Source of the DNA: Carpediemonas membranifera
Taxonomy: Eukaryota; Fornicata
Direction of reading: 5' to 3'
NCBI GenBank assembly: GCA_019828565.1
Contig: JAHDYR010000013.1
Coordinates: 62,001 to 126,000, forward strand
Length of the DNA stretch: 64,000 bases
Positions within the stretch are counted from its first letter, which is position 1, and every line of letters begins with the position of its first letter. Positions 8,479 through 17,038 of this stretch are shown in pieces. The notes under the pieces were generated by a model, which worked only from the letters and a program-made list of their open reading frames with translations, was not told the DNA's origin and did not search any database. Both the position numbers and the translations under genes were made by a program.

Positions 8479-10158
8479 ATGGCAGAGCGTCCGGAAGTCG
8501 ATGTGCAGTTTAACCCCGGAATCGCTCTTCTGGCCTTATTCATGGCAAAGACGCAGGAGGAAGTTCAAGCCGATTATGATAATTGGATGAAGAGCAATAA
8601 GGATCCCAAGAAGCGGAAGGAAATGAAGTCTCTGATGAAGGAGGAGAAGTATGATGAGATTTACTTCAAGCTCAACAAGAAGGCCGCCACCAAACGTAAG
8701 GCTGCCTTCAAGTCTTCTTCTTCCAGTTCTTCAAGCTCCTCCAGCTCCTCCAGCTCCAGCTCCGACTCGAGCTCTGATTCGAGCTCCGACTCTGATTCCG
8801 ACGAGGAGATGCCCGCGAAGCTTATCACTCAGCCCGCCGCGAAGCCCGCGCCGAAGGCCGCTTCCTCCAGCTCCTCCAGCTCCAGCTCCGACTCGAGCTC
8901 CGACTCTGATTCCGACGAGGAGATGCCCGCGAAGCTTATCACTCAGCCCGCCGCGAAGCCCGCGCCGAAGGCCGCTTCCTCCAGCTCCTCCAGCTCCAGC
9001 TCCGACTCGAGCTCCGACTCTGATTCCGACGAGGAGATGCCCGCGAAGCTTATCACTCAGCCCGCCGCGAAGCCCGCGCCGAAGGCCGCTTCCTCCAGCT
9101 CCTCCAGCTCCAGCTCCGACTCGAGCTCCGACTCTGATTCCGACGAGGAGATGCCCGCGAAGCTTATCACTCAGCCCGCCGCGAAGCCCGCGCCGAAGGC
9201 CGCTTCCTCCAGCTCCTCCAGCTCCAGCTCCGACTCGAGCTCCGACTCGAGCTCCGACTCTGATTCCGACGAGGAGATGCCCGCGAAGCTTATCACTCAG
9301 CCCGCCGCGAAGCCCGCGCCGAAGGCCGCTTCCTCCAGCTCCTCCAGCTCCAGCTCCGACTCGAGCTCTGACTCGAGCTCCGACTCTGATTCCGACGAGG
9401 AGATGCCCGCGAAGCTTATCACTCAGCCCGCCGCGAAGCCCGCGCCGAAGGCCGCTTCCTCCAGCTCCTCCAGCTCCAGCTCCGACTCGAGCTCCGACTC
9501 TGATTCCGACGAGGAGATGCCCGCGAAGCTTATCACTCAGCCCGCCGCGAAGCCCGCGCCGAAGGCCGCTTCCTCCAGCTCCTCCAGCTCCAGCTCCGAC
9601 TCGAGCTCTGACTCGAGCTCCGACTCTGATTCCGACGAGGAGATGCCCGCGAAGCTTATCACTCAGCCCGCCGCGAAGCCCGCGCCGAAGGCCGCTTCCT
9701 CCAGCTCCTCCAGCTCCAGCTCCGACTCGAGCTCCGACTCTGACTCTGACTCTGACTCTGAGGAGGATACCGGCAAGCGGGCCCGTGTGGAGGATTCGGA
9801 CTCCGAGCCTGACCCCCAGCCCAGGATGACGTTCGCCAAGACACCCGCCCCCAAGCGGTCCTCTGCCCAGTACGACCTGCCCCAGCCCCAATCGATGCCT
9901 CCAGCTGGTCGGGCGGGCACGAGATTCAACCAGACCCGGCGAAACACGCCCAAGATGAGTCGGATCGATGTGGACAGGTACAAAGTGGAGGACAACTCGT
10001 ACGAGGGCCTCCGCGGCAATGATACGTACGGCCGGGTGGCCAACCGCGACTTCAGCGGGACCAGCGGCAAGAGCTTCAGGGCTGCGAAGACTAAGAAGAA
10101 GCGCGGCTCGTACGCTGGCGGTCGGATCGACCAGACGGTGCGGTCTATTCCCCTATAG
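8479..10158 (+). CDS. Nopp140/SRP40-like nucleolar phosphoprotein
   Basis: A 559-residue protein with a helical N-terminal region (1-70), a central region of Ser/Asp tracts alternating with Lys/Pro/Ala spacers (about 75-430), and a C-terminal SRP40 domain (about 480-559). The C-terminus carries the diagnostic GKSFRAAKTKKKRGSY segment. Nopp140 (NOLC1, yeast Srp40) chaperones box C/D and H/ACA snoRNPs and is heavily phosphorylated by casein kinase 2; the SDSDSDEE tracts here are ideal CK2 sites. Two fibrillarin genes, the catalytic C/D snoRNP subunit, are in the same window. Start ATG 8479 follows a stop-rich leader. Confidence 0.88.
   Translation: MAERPEVDVQFNPGIALLALFMAKTQEEVQADYDNWMKSNKDPKKRKEMKSLMKEEKYDEIYFKLNKKAATKRKAAFKSSSSSSSSSSSSSSSSSDSSSDSSSDSDSDEEMPAKLITQPAAKPAPKAASSSSSSSSSDSSSDSDSDEEMPAKLITQPAAKPAPKAASSSSSSSSSDSSSDSDSDEEMPAKLITQPAAKPAPKAASSSSSSSSSDSSSDSDSDEEMPAKLITQPAAKPAPKAASSSSSSSSSDSSSDSSSDSDSDEEMPAKLITQPAAKPAPKAASSSSSSSSSDSSSDSSSDSDSDEEMPAKLITQPAAKPAPKAASSSSSSSSSDSSSDSDSDEEMPAKLITQPAAKPAPKAASSSSSSSSSDSSSDSSSDSDSDEEMPAKLITQPAAKPAPKAASSSSSSSSSDSSSDSDSDSDSEEDTGKRARVEDSDSEPDPQPRMTFAKTPAPKRSSAQYDLPQPQSMPPAGRAGTRFNQTRRNTPKMSRIDVDRYKVEDNSYEGLRGNDTYGRVANRDFSGTSGKSFRAAKTKKKRGSYAGGRIDQTVRSIPL
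8737..9765 (+). repeat. Eight near-identical 114/126-bp coding tandem repeats in the Nopp140-like gene
   Basis: Each unit encodes a nine-Ser run, an Asp/Ser acidic block, then EEMPAKLITQPAAKPAPKAA. Units are 114 bp, or 126 bp when an extra DSSS block is present; in the spacer of copies 1, 5, 6 and 8 the longer form is seen. DNA identity between copies is close to complete, including synonymous sites, which indicates recent unequal exchange or conversion rather than codon-level selection alone. Confidence 0.95.
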
Positions 10159-10291
10159 ACGGCCCATGAGTAAACGGAATGAACGGTGGCGGTGGTTGGT
10201 TGGATAAGTGGGAAGAGGGCGAGTTTGGTCCCAATCTAGGGACATTCGTGTGCTGAATGCAGGCTACTCGTTGACCTTGACTTGAAGATAG

Positions 10292-12303
10292 TGTGCCGCG
10301 CAGGATTAGAATTGTTGTCTGTGGTATTTGGAGGTTTATGTGTAGGATTCATGTAAAGGTGACTTAAGCTGTCGACCCCCCGGGATGAACTCCGGAGGAC
10401 TGAACAGGTTCAGTCTGACTTTTTATTTAGACTCACTGTCATTATACTGTCACTAGTACTGTCACACTATACTGTATTACCACACTATACTGTAGACTCA
10501 CACTACCTCCACCCACTTCAGCCCTCGTCTGTGCCATCGGTCTGTCGTGCTTTCAGTCGTCGGTCTGCACGAAAAGATGCGTCGTCTGTCGTCCATCGTC
10601 TGTGTCGAACGCTGCTGTCTTATTTCGCGTCTGTGCTCGTCTGTTACGCGCTCATCTGTCGTCCATTGCCGGCGTCTGAAGCTCATGTCGTCGTCGTCTT
10701 CGTCATCTTCGTCTGTTGTGAGAGACACTAGTGGTGGAAAGCGGTTGTAGCTAGTAGTAAAGACGCTTTGTGTTGTATGATGCTGGTTTCTTGTGTTTTG
10801 AGGGATGCTGCCAGCTGATGAACCCTGAAAAGAAATGATCGATGCAGGCAGCTCAATAGACTCCGATGCCTTCCAAGATATACACGGTGAAGGCTTCCGT
10901 TAACAAGGCCATTGGCGAGATTAACGGTGGAGGCGATAACAACGCGCCGCGGCGAGGAAACCTTGAACCCGGCATGCGTTCTTTCACGCAGGCTAAGTAC
11001 ACATTCACTTGCCTGCTTGCGTGCGTCTCTGCATCTGCGCACGCGTTGACCCCACCGAGGACGGTCAACCTGTTCGACCAGGAGGTCCTCAAGCAGATCG
11101 TCAGCATTGCTCAGCAAAAGGTGTCGAAGGCAAAGGCAGCGGATCGGTGCAGGTGGATTGGCGATGTGGAGGGACCCTGACATAATCCCACTCGTCCGGG
11201 ACTTCAGGGAAGCCTACGTTGGAATTGCATTTCCATTTCAGCGCTGGTTGGGTGAGTACTCCACAGCCACCCGGGTCTGGCTCTCGCGCGCGTCACCCGG
11301 GTACCTGACCCGTCTTCGTACTGGATTAGAACGGGTGCGTCCGCTCCTCCATGATCGGCCGGGTGTTCGACAGGATTTTCTCGACACACTAGGCGAGCTC
11401 GACACTGAGGTTGCCGCCATAGCCGCCGATCATGGCATGCATCATCGTCAAATGCATGCATTGCCCGAGGAGCAACGGGTGGGTCGCACTGGTACCGTGG
11501 CCGAGGCCCTCGTCGGCGTGCTGTCGTGCGTCACGCGCATGAGTGCTGCAGTGACCAAGCTGGTCACACTCACTCGTGCCGTGAACCTCGAGCTCAGTCA
11601 GGCCCTGCCAGAGCCGAAGCTCGTTCCGTTCGTGCCGATGGCACCGGTCAGGCCTGGGTTCATGACCATCGAGCGCGGTTATATGTCGCTCACCCCAGCG
11701 ATGAAGAGGCGCCTGCGTGTGCACGTGAATTGGTCAGCATCTCGAAGTCGCGTATGGGGCTGCACTGTTTTGTTCCGCCGGCACTCCCTCCTGTGCTCCG
11801 TACCGCCACTTTGCTCGAGCACTTCCTGGCATCATGCTCCGGCACAACGTCGTCGTGAGTGTCACGATGGTCTCCGAATTCCGCACTTCCATCGTGTGCC
11901 CATACTGCAAAGCACACTTCAGACGTGTGGTGCAAACACACCGCACCATGATATGCCAGAATCCCGCGTGCGAGGGAGCTCCATGGCGCGTTGAACGGCT
12001 ACGTCGGCATCCCGAGCAGAGAGAGATACTTCTCAATCTCTCTCACTGAGATAAGAGCGCCAGCGAGAACATCCTTTGGTGCACCTTCGATGCAACTTCA
12101 GATCAGATAGAGCAATCTCCTTTCCACTACGACTCCCAGAGAGGTGCTCTTCCTCGCTATCATTAACTTGCTAAGTTGAGCAAACACAGCGCGCGTGATA
12201 TGCAGCGCACGATTGATAGAGTATGATGAACCACACTGCGATCCTGATGCTGCTTGGATCACTGTGTGTTTTGGACTCAATAATTCTAATCCTGCGCGGC
12301 ACA
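10292..12303 (+). mobile_element. DNA transposon with terminal inverted repeats carrying a decayed Fanzor gene
   Basis: The left end (TGTGCCGCGCAGGATTAGAA from 10292) recurs inverted at the right end, which finishes at 12303. The terminal repeat is about 22 bp. The left subterminal region (about 10345-10420, including a CCCCCCGGGATGAACTCC core) is shared with a shorter copy at 14451-14630. Inside lie a low-complexity pyrimidine/GT-rich stretch (10430-10750, with two CACACTATACTGTA units) and the Fanzor pseudogene. ATA occurs one base outside both ends, so a 2-3-bp target duplication is possible but not proven. No transposase is seen, so the element is probably non-autonomous. Confidence 0.6.
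10866..12110 (+). pseudogene. Fanzor-like (eukaryotic TnpB/OMEGA family) nuclease pseudogene
   Basis: The best part is frame 11729-12049. It has a YGAALF segment, a Gly/Pro spacer, then SEFRTSIVCPYC and a second Cys pair (CQNPAC) followed by Trp. This order (YGxxxF, EFRTS, zinc ribbon, Trp) is characteristic of the RuvC-II/zinc-ribbon end of Fanzor and TnpB nucleases. After the Trp the family's RD-x-N-A block is recovered only by changing frame (LNGYVGI), showing a frameshift. Upstream, frame 11164-11724 ends in FVPMAPVRPGFMTIERG, resembling the family's pre-RuvC strand. A shorter frame, 10866-11180, precedes it. The RuvC-I Asp segment is missing between 11724 and 11729, where a deletion and frame change occur. 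Products would be inactive. Family call moderate; assignment of the two upstream frames to the same gene is inference. Confidence 0.5.
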
Positions 12304-12713
12304 TATAGCGCAACCCTTGGACTGCACGTTTAAGTCAATAGTTGTTCAAAGCTACTCACATCTGATGACATGTCGGCCATTGCCATTCCGCAAATTCTGC
12401 ACACCAACCCAGATCAATATCAGACGACGATCCGAAGAACGGCTATCATCACTCCCGATGGGAACACGCCTGCCCTTCGGTCTGACAAGCGCGTCCGCAT
12501 ATTTGGCCATGGTTTCAGCCTTCATCATTCGAGACACCTGACTCTGGTTGACTTGGTCATGTGACATAAACTGCGAAATGAAGAGAACCTCTTTTCGGGA
12601 TCTATGCCTAATTGAAACGATGTTGATGCCTCATTGCACTCATTTCCTCTTTATATCTTGTCCCTGAGGCTTTTAGCAGAGTACGAACTCCTCCCACTTC
12701 GCATGGCCAGACA
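12304..12713 (+). other. Intergenic, 410 bases, possible retroelement scrap
   Basis: Lies between the transposon and the Vps16-like gene. The + frame around 12440-12520 reads TRLPFGLTSASAYL, which resembles the PFGL block of gypsy/DIRS reverse transcriptases, but the rest of the domain is not recognisable. A 64-codon ATG frame (12370-12564) has no known family. The motif ACATAAACTGCGAAAT at about 12561 recurs near 53420. Confidence 0.25.
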
Positions 12714-14258
12714 ATGCAGTCCCAATGGATAGAGGGAATGGAGATCCTTAAGCAGGTCTCCATGACGATACCAGAATACGATGGCCCGTCTATTGACGAG
12801 CTGGAGCTTGAGGAGGACTGCTTCGAGAACGCCACGCCCCCGAGCGACTCCGACTCCGAAGAGCAGGACGAGGACACAATCTCTGACATCAGCCAGGAGA
12901 GCATCAACAGATTCTTTGCCAGGTACAGCATCAACATGGGCACCACCCCTGCGATGGGCGGCGTACTCCCCCTCGAGGCCCCACTGAGTCCCGCTGACTC
13001 TGATTCAGTGGCAGACTCAGAAGCACGCCCAGAGTCGCCCGTCACTGGGTTCAGGGAGAGGCTGGCGACGAAGCAGGTGCTTATGGATGAGTGCCACGCG
13101 GACTACGCTTCTGTGCTTGGGGAATTGGACAGGCTGGCCGGCCTGAACGAGGCGCTGACAATCGAACTGGACGAATACAGGCAGCGGTACGGCCACGTAA
13201 ACATCCAGGACGGGGCCACCGAGGACGACATCGCGGCGCGCCTGTACCAAGGGCGGCGGACGTGCCTCTGCCACATCACCGGCGTCACTGCGGCCAGAGA
13301 TCTTCTCATCACAGTCACACGACTGGGGGTGGGTCCCGCGCTCACATATGCTGTGTTGAAGATCAGGAAGGTGCTGAACAGACGGGTGTTTGAGGACTTG
13401 ATGAGGGAGGACGCGGACTGGGCTGCCACAGCGAATATGATCCTCCGCTACTACTGCGAGCCGACGATACCGACGACGGACACCGCTCTGGACACCTTAG
13501 ACGAACTCGAGCGACAGGTCAGGATGGGCTATGCGAGCGGTGACCTGGAAGAGAGGCTATGTGCCTGTGCCCAGCTGGCTGGCCGGTGTCGGTTCACCAA
13601 GGCGGCGGCCCAGTCGTTCATGCTCTGGGAGAAGACCATCGAGACCGCCAGTGACCTTTACGCCAGTGAGGGGAAGCTCCTTGTCCCCGCGAAGATTCCC
13701 CCAGTCAGTCTCATTGAGAAGGCCGCCCAGCACAGTCTGGCCGGAGACCCAACCTGGCCTGACCGCCTCAGCGCGGTCACCCTCAGGGCCGAGTTCAACC
13801 TCAGTCAGAGTGTGTGGGAGTGGTTGTGGATTCGAGTCAGCTGCGAGGCGGCCACAGAGCAGTGGGACCGTGTTTTTGATGGATTCAAACGGGGCAAGCG
13901 GGTTGGGACCCAGGGGACACGCGTGTTGGATGTGTACAAGAGCAAGCTGGACTCGAGCCATGTTGTCGCCTACCTCCTTGCCCATAACGCCCCAGACAAG
14001 ACTATTAAGGTCTTCCTCAGCAGGCTGACTGGGGAGGCCAAGCTCCGGGTGATGACGCAGGTCGACGTCATGATCGAGCGACCCTGCCTTGCTTTTAAGA
14101 CGGTGCAGCACATTCGCGGGAACAACCGGCCGCTTGCCATTGAGTTCTTCCAGGTTGGGATGAGGGCCGTGCGACGCCGAGCAAAGGTGGAGCCGACTAT
14201 TAAGAACCAGGACGCCCTGACGCTGCTCGAGGGTTTGCTCGCGGTCCAGCCGCTTTAG
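12714..14258 (+). CDS. VIPAS39/SPE-39 (Vps16B)-like protein, Vps16 C-terminal domain
   Basis: The 514-residue protein has an acidic, disordered N-terminus (1-110) and then an all-helical region to the end. The C-terminal part fits the Vps16 C-terminal helical domain of VIPAS39: a VLKIRKVLNRRVFEDLM segment (the VIPAS39 counterpart is FLKRTLSKEILFREL), and near residue 440 a DVYKSKLDSSHVVAYLL helix followed by NAPDKTIKVFLSRL, parallel to the HKNNAPVQILQEYV region. In animals VIPAS39 pairs with Vps33B in endolysosomal trafficking; the same Sec1/Munc18 binding is expected here. It might instead be a divergent Vps16 lacking its beta-propeller. Start ATG 12714. Confidence 0.5.
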   Translation: MQSQWIEGMEILKQVSMTIPEYDGPSIDELELEEDCFENATPPSDSDSEEQDEDTISDISQESINRFFARYSINMGTTPAMGGVLPLEAPLSPADSDSVADSEARPESPVTGFRERLATKQVLMDECHADYASVLGELDRLAGLNEALTIELDEYRQRYGHVNIQDGATEDDIAARLYQGRRTCLCHITGVTAARDLLITVTRLGVGPALTYAVLKIRKVLNRRVFEDLMREDADWAATANMILRYYCEPTIPTTDTALDTLDELERQVRMGYASGDLEERLCACAQLAGRCRFTKAAAQSFMLWEKTIETASDLYASEGKLLVPAKIPPVSLIEKAAQHSLAGDPTWPDRLSAVTLRAEFNLSQSVWEWLWIRVSCEAATEQWDRVFDGFKRGKRVGTQGTRVLDVYKSKLDSSHVVAYLLAHNAPDKTIKVFLSRLTGEAKLRVMTQVDVMIERPCLAFKTVQHIRGNNRPLAIEFFQVGMRAVRRRAKVEPTIKNQDALTLLEGLLAVQPL

Positions 14259-14450
14259 CCGACTATTTAAACTGCAGAAATCGCAGAATTGGTGTCTGGA
14301 ATGCCATGGGGGGTGACGGGGACCCATTATGGCTCGTGGGAGACGATAATTGCTGGTATCATTCAAAACACTGGCCTCTGTCCGAGGACCAGGGCGTCTG
14401 AGCCGATTAGTATCAGGATAGATGAGGAGAGAAAGAAGAGAAATGCGGAA

Positions 14451-14630
14451 TGTGCCGCGCAGGATAAGAATACTTGAGTCTAAAGGTGGGCAGTCCCAAA
14501 AGGTAGGCTGAACCTGTTTAGTCCCCTGGAGTTCATCCCGGGGGGGTTGACAGCCTAAGCCTTCTTCACATGAACCCCCAGTAAACATCTCTAAACGCTA
14601 CACGGAAGAGAGCATAACCTGCGAATCCCC
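14451..14630 (-). mobile_element. Short (about 180-bp) MITE derived from the 10292-12303 transposon
   Basis: The end at 14451 matches the large element's terminal repeat (TGTGCCGCGCAGGATAAGAA), and on the minus strand the CCCGGGATGAACTCC core and AACAGGTTCAG block follow in the same order as at 10345-10420. The piece equals the left ~130 bases of the big element joined to its right ~35 bases, the usual MITE structure. The other end (about 14611-14630) has a decayed inverted repeat. It abuts the calcineurin B leader by about 20 bases. Confidence 0.65.
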
Positions 14631-14649
14631 GAAGGAGAATCGCCGCGAA

Positions 14650-15241
14650 ATGGGGACAACGAGCAGCACTCTTCACCAGGAAGAGCTTGAGGAGATTCAA
14701 ATGGCGTCAAATTGTTCGTTCTCTTCCGCATTTCTCACGCAGTCACTCAGAAGGAGATCAAGCGCCTGTACAAGCGTTTCAAGAAGCTTGACAAGGACTC
14801 GTCCGGTACCATCACTGCCGATGAGTTCCTAATGATTCCTGAGCTCGCTATGAACCCTCTTGGCCAGCGTATTATTTCTATCTTCGACGAGAACAAGGAC
14901 GATAACGTCAACTTCCGCGAGTACATCAAGGCTCTGAGTGTGTTCTCCGCCCGCAGCGATAAGACGGATAAGCTCAAGTGTACGCCCCTTTCCATTCCTT
15001 TTACCCAGTCGCCTTCAAGATCTACGACCTCGACAACGACGGCTTCATCAGCAACGGCGAGCTCTTCCAGGTTCTCAAGATGATGGTCGGGAACAACCTC
15101 AGCGACACACAGCTCCAGCAGATTGTCGACAAGACGATCCTCGAGGCCGACACCGACGGCACTGGCCGCATCTCCTTTGAGGAGTTCGCTAAGGTCCTCC
15201 AGCCGACCGACATCGAGGCCAAGATGAGCCTGCGGTTCTAG
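14650..15241 (+). CDS. CNB1: Calcineurin B regulatory subunit (EF-hand), two 29-nt introns
   Basis: Exons 14650-14713, 14743-14979 and 15009-15241 give 177 residues. An N-terminal MGTT suggests N-myristoylation, as in known calcineurin B. Four EF-hands follow: [36 protein letters not shown] and [12 protein letters not shown]. The [14 protein letters not shown] helix is nearly identical to animal calcineurin B. It activates the phosphatase calcineurin A in response to Ca2+. Splicing restores family-conserved KLxFAFKIYD across intron 2 and an unbroken Q-K-E-I-K-R-L helix after intron 1. The MITE at 14451-14630 sits immediately upstream and may affect its promoter. Confidence 0.93.
14714..14742 (+). 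other. Spliceosomal intron, 29 nt (calcineurin B intron 1)
   Basis: Begins GTTCGT and ends CTCACGCAG. Removal joins AAT-T to TC and restores the calcineurin B frame. Confidence 0.9.
14980..15008 (+). other. Spliceosomal intron, 29 nt (calcineurin B intron 2)
   Basis: Begins GTACGC and ends TTTACCCAG. Removal restores the conserved KLKFAFKIYD segment. Confidence 0.92.
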
Positions 15242-15417
15242 GTCACCGTAGCCGGCTCAGCTGTGTAAATAGTATTCCAGATCACTGTTGATCTGAGGCA
15301 TGGAGAGGGAGAAAGAGAGAGGCGGCTCAGTCGAATGGCAACAGGGCTCAGCTTGCCTCTCTGCCGGTCACCCCTGACCCTGCTTCCGTGGTGCGACTCT
15401 GGTGGAGTTGACAATGA

Positions 15418-16193
15418 ATGGAGGGTGTACATAACACAGTCAATTTCCACCCTTTGGTGCTGCTTCATGCATCAGCAAACAATAACAGAAGCATGTTGTC
15501 CATTTATGGTCTTACATAGACGCATCAAAAGCTGCATTGTTCTCTGTGCTCATTGGCACAATTTCACATGGCTACATCGACGTTCTGTCTTCTTCAGACA
15601 TCATAGAAAAGAAAGAAGGTGGCTTTGATACCGCATATACGGCTAAGAAGCTTTCACACCACAAAGAAACCATCGGCCGTGCTCGCATTGTCGGTTTCTG
15701 CACCGCCCGGGCTTCCTCGGAGACCGTCGCTGCACTTTTCCACGCCCACAATGACATGCTCCCACCAAATCCCCTCTGGCTGCAGTACAACCCAGGGTCG
15801 AACGAAGAGCTTTTCGCCTGCTATGCCGGGCCACAGGGGGGAGCTGTGCCCTTCACCACTGCAGCCAAGCCCATCGAGCGAATTGCAGTGGACCATGTTC
15901 AACTGCAGTCGGGCGGGGACGTAGTGGCCGTGCATACGAACGCCTTGACGTCTGCCATCAGCGAGCTGAAGAAGACTCTCGAGGACGCCCGAAGGGTTCT
16001 CGTATCACCGGCCAAGACTGTGGAAGAGACTGCCCGGGCCCGCAGGATTGTGGCGGCGGCGCTGTTCATCGGGAAGCCCCACATCCTCACGGGCAGGACG
16101 GACTACGAGACCGTGCTGCAGGGGGCCAGCCTCGTACCGGCGGCACAGGAGGTGATGACGAAGGTGAAGCTTGCGTGGGCGGGTAAAGACTAG
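15418..16193 (+). CDS. MPN-domain protein, eIF3 subunit f-like, one 29-nt GC-AG intron
   Basis: Exons 15418-15490 and 15520-16193 encode 248 residues. The N-terminal VNFHPLVLLHAS and, across the intron, the ALFSVLIGTISHGYIDV segment align with the start of the eIF3f MPN domain (HPVILASI ... GTLLGTV). A PNPLWLQYNP segment parallels eIF3f PNPIHLTVD, and ERIAVDHV is shared by eIF3f and CSN6. The JAMM metal ligands (HxH) are absent, as in eIF3f, Rpn8 and CSN6, so it is a structural subunit. eIF3f is favoured by order and length; CSN6 is the alternative. Start ATG 15418 opens exon 1. Confidence 0.65.
15491..15519 (+). other. Spliceosomal intron, 29 nt, GC-AG type (eIF3f-like gene)
   Basis: Begins GCATGT and ends CTTACATAG, matching the local 3' splice pattern. 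It has the same 29-nt length as three other introns here and is the choice that restores the MPN frame. A GT-AG alternative (15509-15531, 23 nt) also keeps frame but lacks the consensus end. Confidence 0.72.
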
Positions 16194-16308
16194 ATGGGAC
16201 TTGTGTGTTTGGTGATATCCTCTGTCACATGGGCCAAGCAATGGCCGGACCCCAGCGCCCTGTCCAGTGCTTGGACCGGGCACGTGCACGTCCCTGGTGA
16301 GTGTCAGG

Positions 16309-16418
16309 TGTAGTGTGAGATAAACTGCACCCTGTGTGGTTTGGAAGAGAAAGAGTTTACGAGTAAAAAGAGGTTTGGACCCTCCCAGGGATATTGGTAG
16401 ATATTAATACTGACTACA
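16309..16418 (+). mobile_element. Solo LTR, 110 bp, of the retroelement at 22287-27001
   Basis: Runs TGTAGTGTGAGATAAACTGC ... ATACTGACTACA, with TG...CA ends. Bases from about 16334 onward are repeated at 22287-22370, and the first 23 bases recur at 26979-27001, right after the polypurine tract of the element there. No target-site duplication is evident. Confidence 0.8.
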
Positions 16419-16744
16419 CTTCCCCCCCATGGCCAAGCAGTCGCGCGGCCATCACCACAACCAACATCTGGTATTACGTGGGGCTAGAGCCACCAATCGA
16501 ACTTGGGATTACGCTCGCTCATGCCGAACCACTATTGGAATTATCGACGGGATAACGACAACCAACTTCTGGGATTACGTCTTATTGCAACCTCCAGGTG
16601 AGGTATTATGCGTAGTAAGGTGTGACCGAAAGATTCGAGGATGATATCAAAAAGATTCGGAAAAGATCTATGCAGCGCTGCTAATTAAGATATGGGTTCA
16701 GGAGCTCCTGTATAAGTATAAAAAGGACGTACCACAGCCCCGCC

Positions 16745-16933
16745 CCCCTCGCGGGCACTCTGGGGCTCGCGCTCGACTCGGGAATTCTGGCCCCGAGCAT
16801 TTTTAGGCATTTCGCCATCGCTCATACAGAAAGTTCTGGTACGTTGGGCTGATCCGCCCCATTCTTACACAGTGCCCGAAAAAGGGGTTTTCGAGCCCCA
16901 ATTCGGCTTCGTTGGCGAGTTCTGACTCTTTTT
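16745..16933 (+). ncRNA. Candidate structured non-coding RNA, Pol III-like context
   Basis: A TATAAAAAGG box at 16717-16726 is followed about 25-30 bases on by a GC-rich segment that ends in TTTTT at 16929-16933. Complementary pairs: CGGGCACT (16752) with AGTGCCCG (16871), TGGGGCTCG (16761) with CGAGCCCCA (16892), a CTCGGG/CCCGAG hairpin near 16777-16797, and CGAAAA/TTTTCG near 16877-16893. The first two pairs interleave, implying a pseudoknot or alternative folds. Not recognised as a known family; it could instead be a structured leader of the gene at 17039. Confidence 0.3.
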
Positions 16934-17038
16934 GTTCTGCGCTGTACCGAAAGTTAACCAACATCATAAGCACTGCTCCACGGACGGTAGAAGTCTCGTG
17001 GACTGTGTTTGAGATATAAATATTGTGAATAGTCCGTC

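Larger units (their letters stand above)
16194..17038 (+). other. Intergenic, 845 bases: solo LTR, short repeats, candidate structured RNA
   Basis: Contains the solo LTR (16309-16418) and an imperfect 23-bp direct repeat (ACAACCAACATCTGG... at 16457-16479 and 16558-16580). A TATA-like box at 16717 precedes a strongly structured segment (16745-16933). No protein gene is recognised; the 71-codon frame at 16429-16644 looks fortuitous. Confidence 0.5.

Noticed and set aside
8737-9765. Regular repeats considered as a CRISPR array
   Set aside because: The repeats are coding, contiguous, of 114/126 bp and lie in frame inside a Nopp140-like gene; no unique spacers.
10498-10750. Short overlapping frames on both strands (60-76 codons)
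   Set aside because: Low-complexity CGTCTGT/CGTCGTC sequence inside the transposon gives open frames on several phases without protein character.
15509-15531. 23-nt GT-AG intron in the eIF3f-like gene
   Set aside because: It keeps frame, but the donor GTCTTA and acceptor CAAAAG do not fit the other introns; the 29-nt GC-AG choice fits length, acceptor and protein alignment better.
16485-16515. tRNA-like B-box (AAGTTCGATTGG on the minus strand)
   Set aside because: No D-arm, anticodon arm or acceptor stem can be built around it.
16429-16644. 71-codon ATG frame after the solo LTR
   Set aside because: It covers imperfect 23-bp repeats and has no recognisable composition or homology; likely fortuitous.
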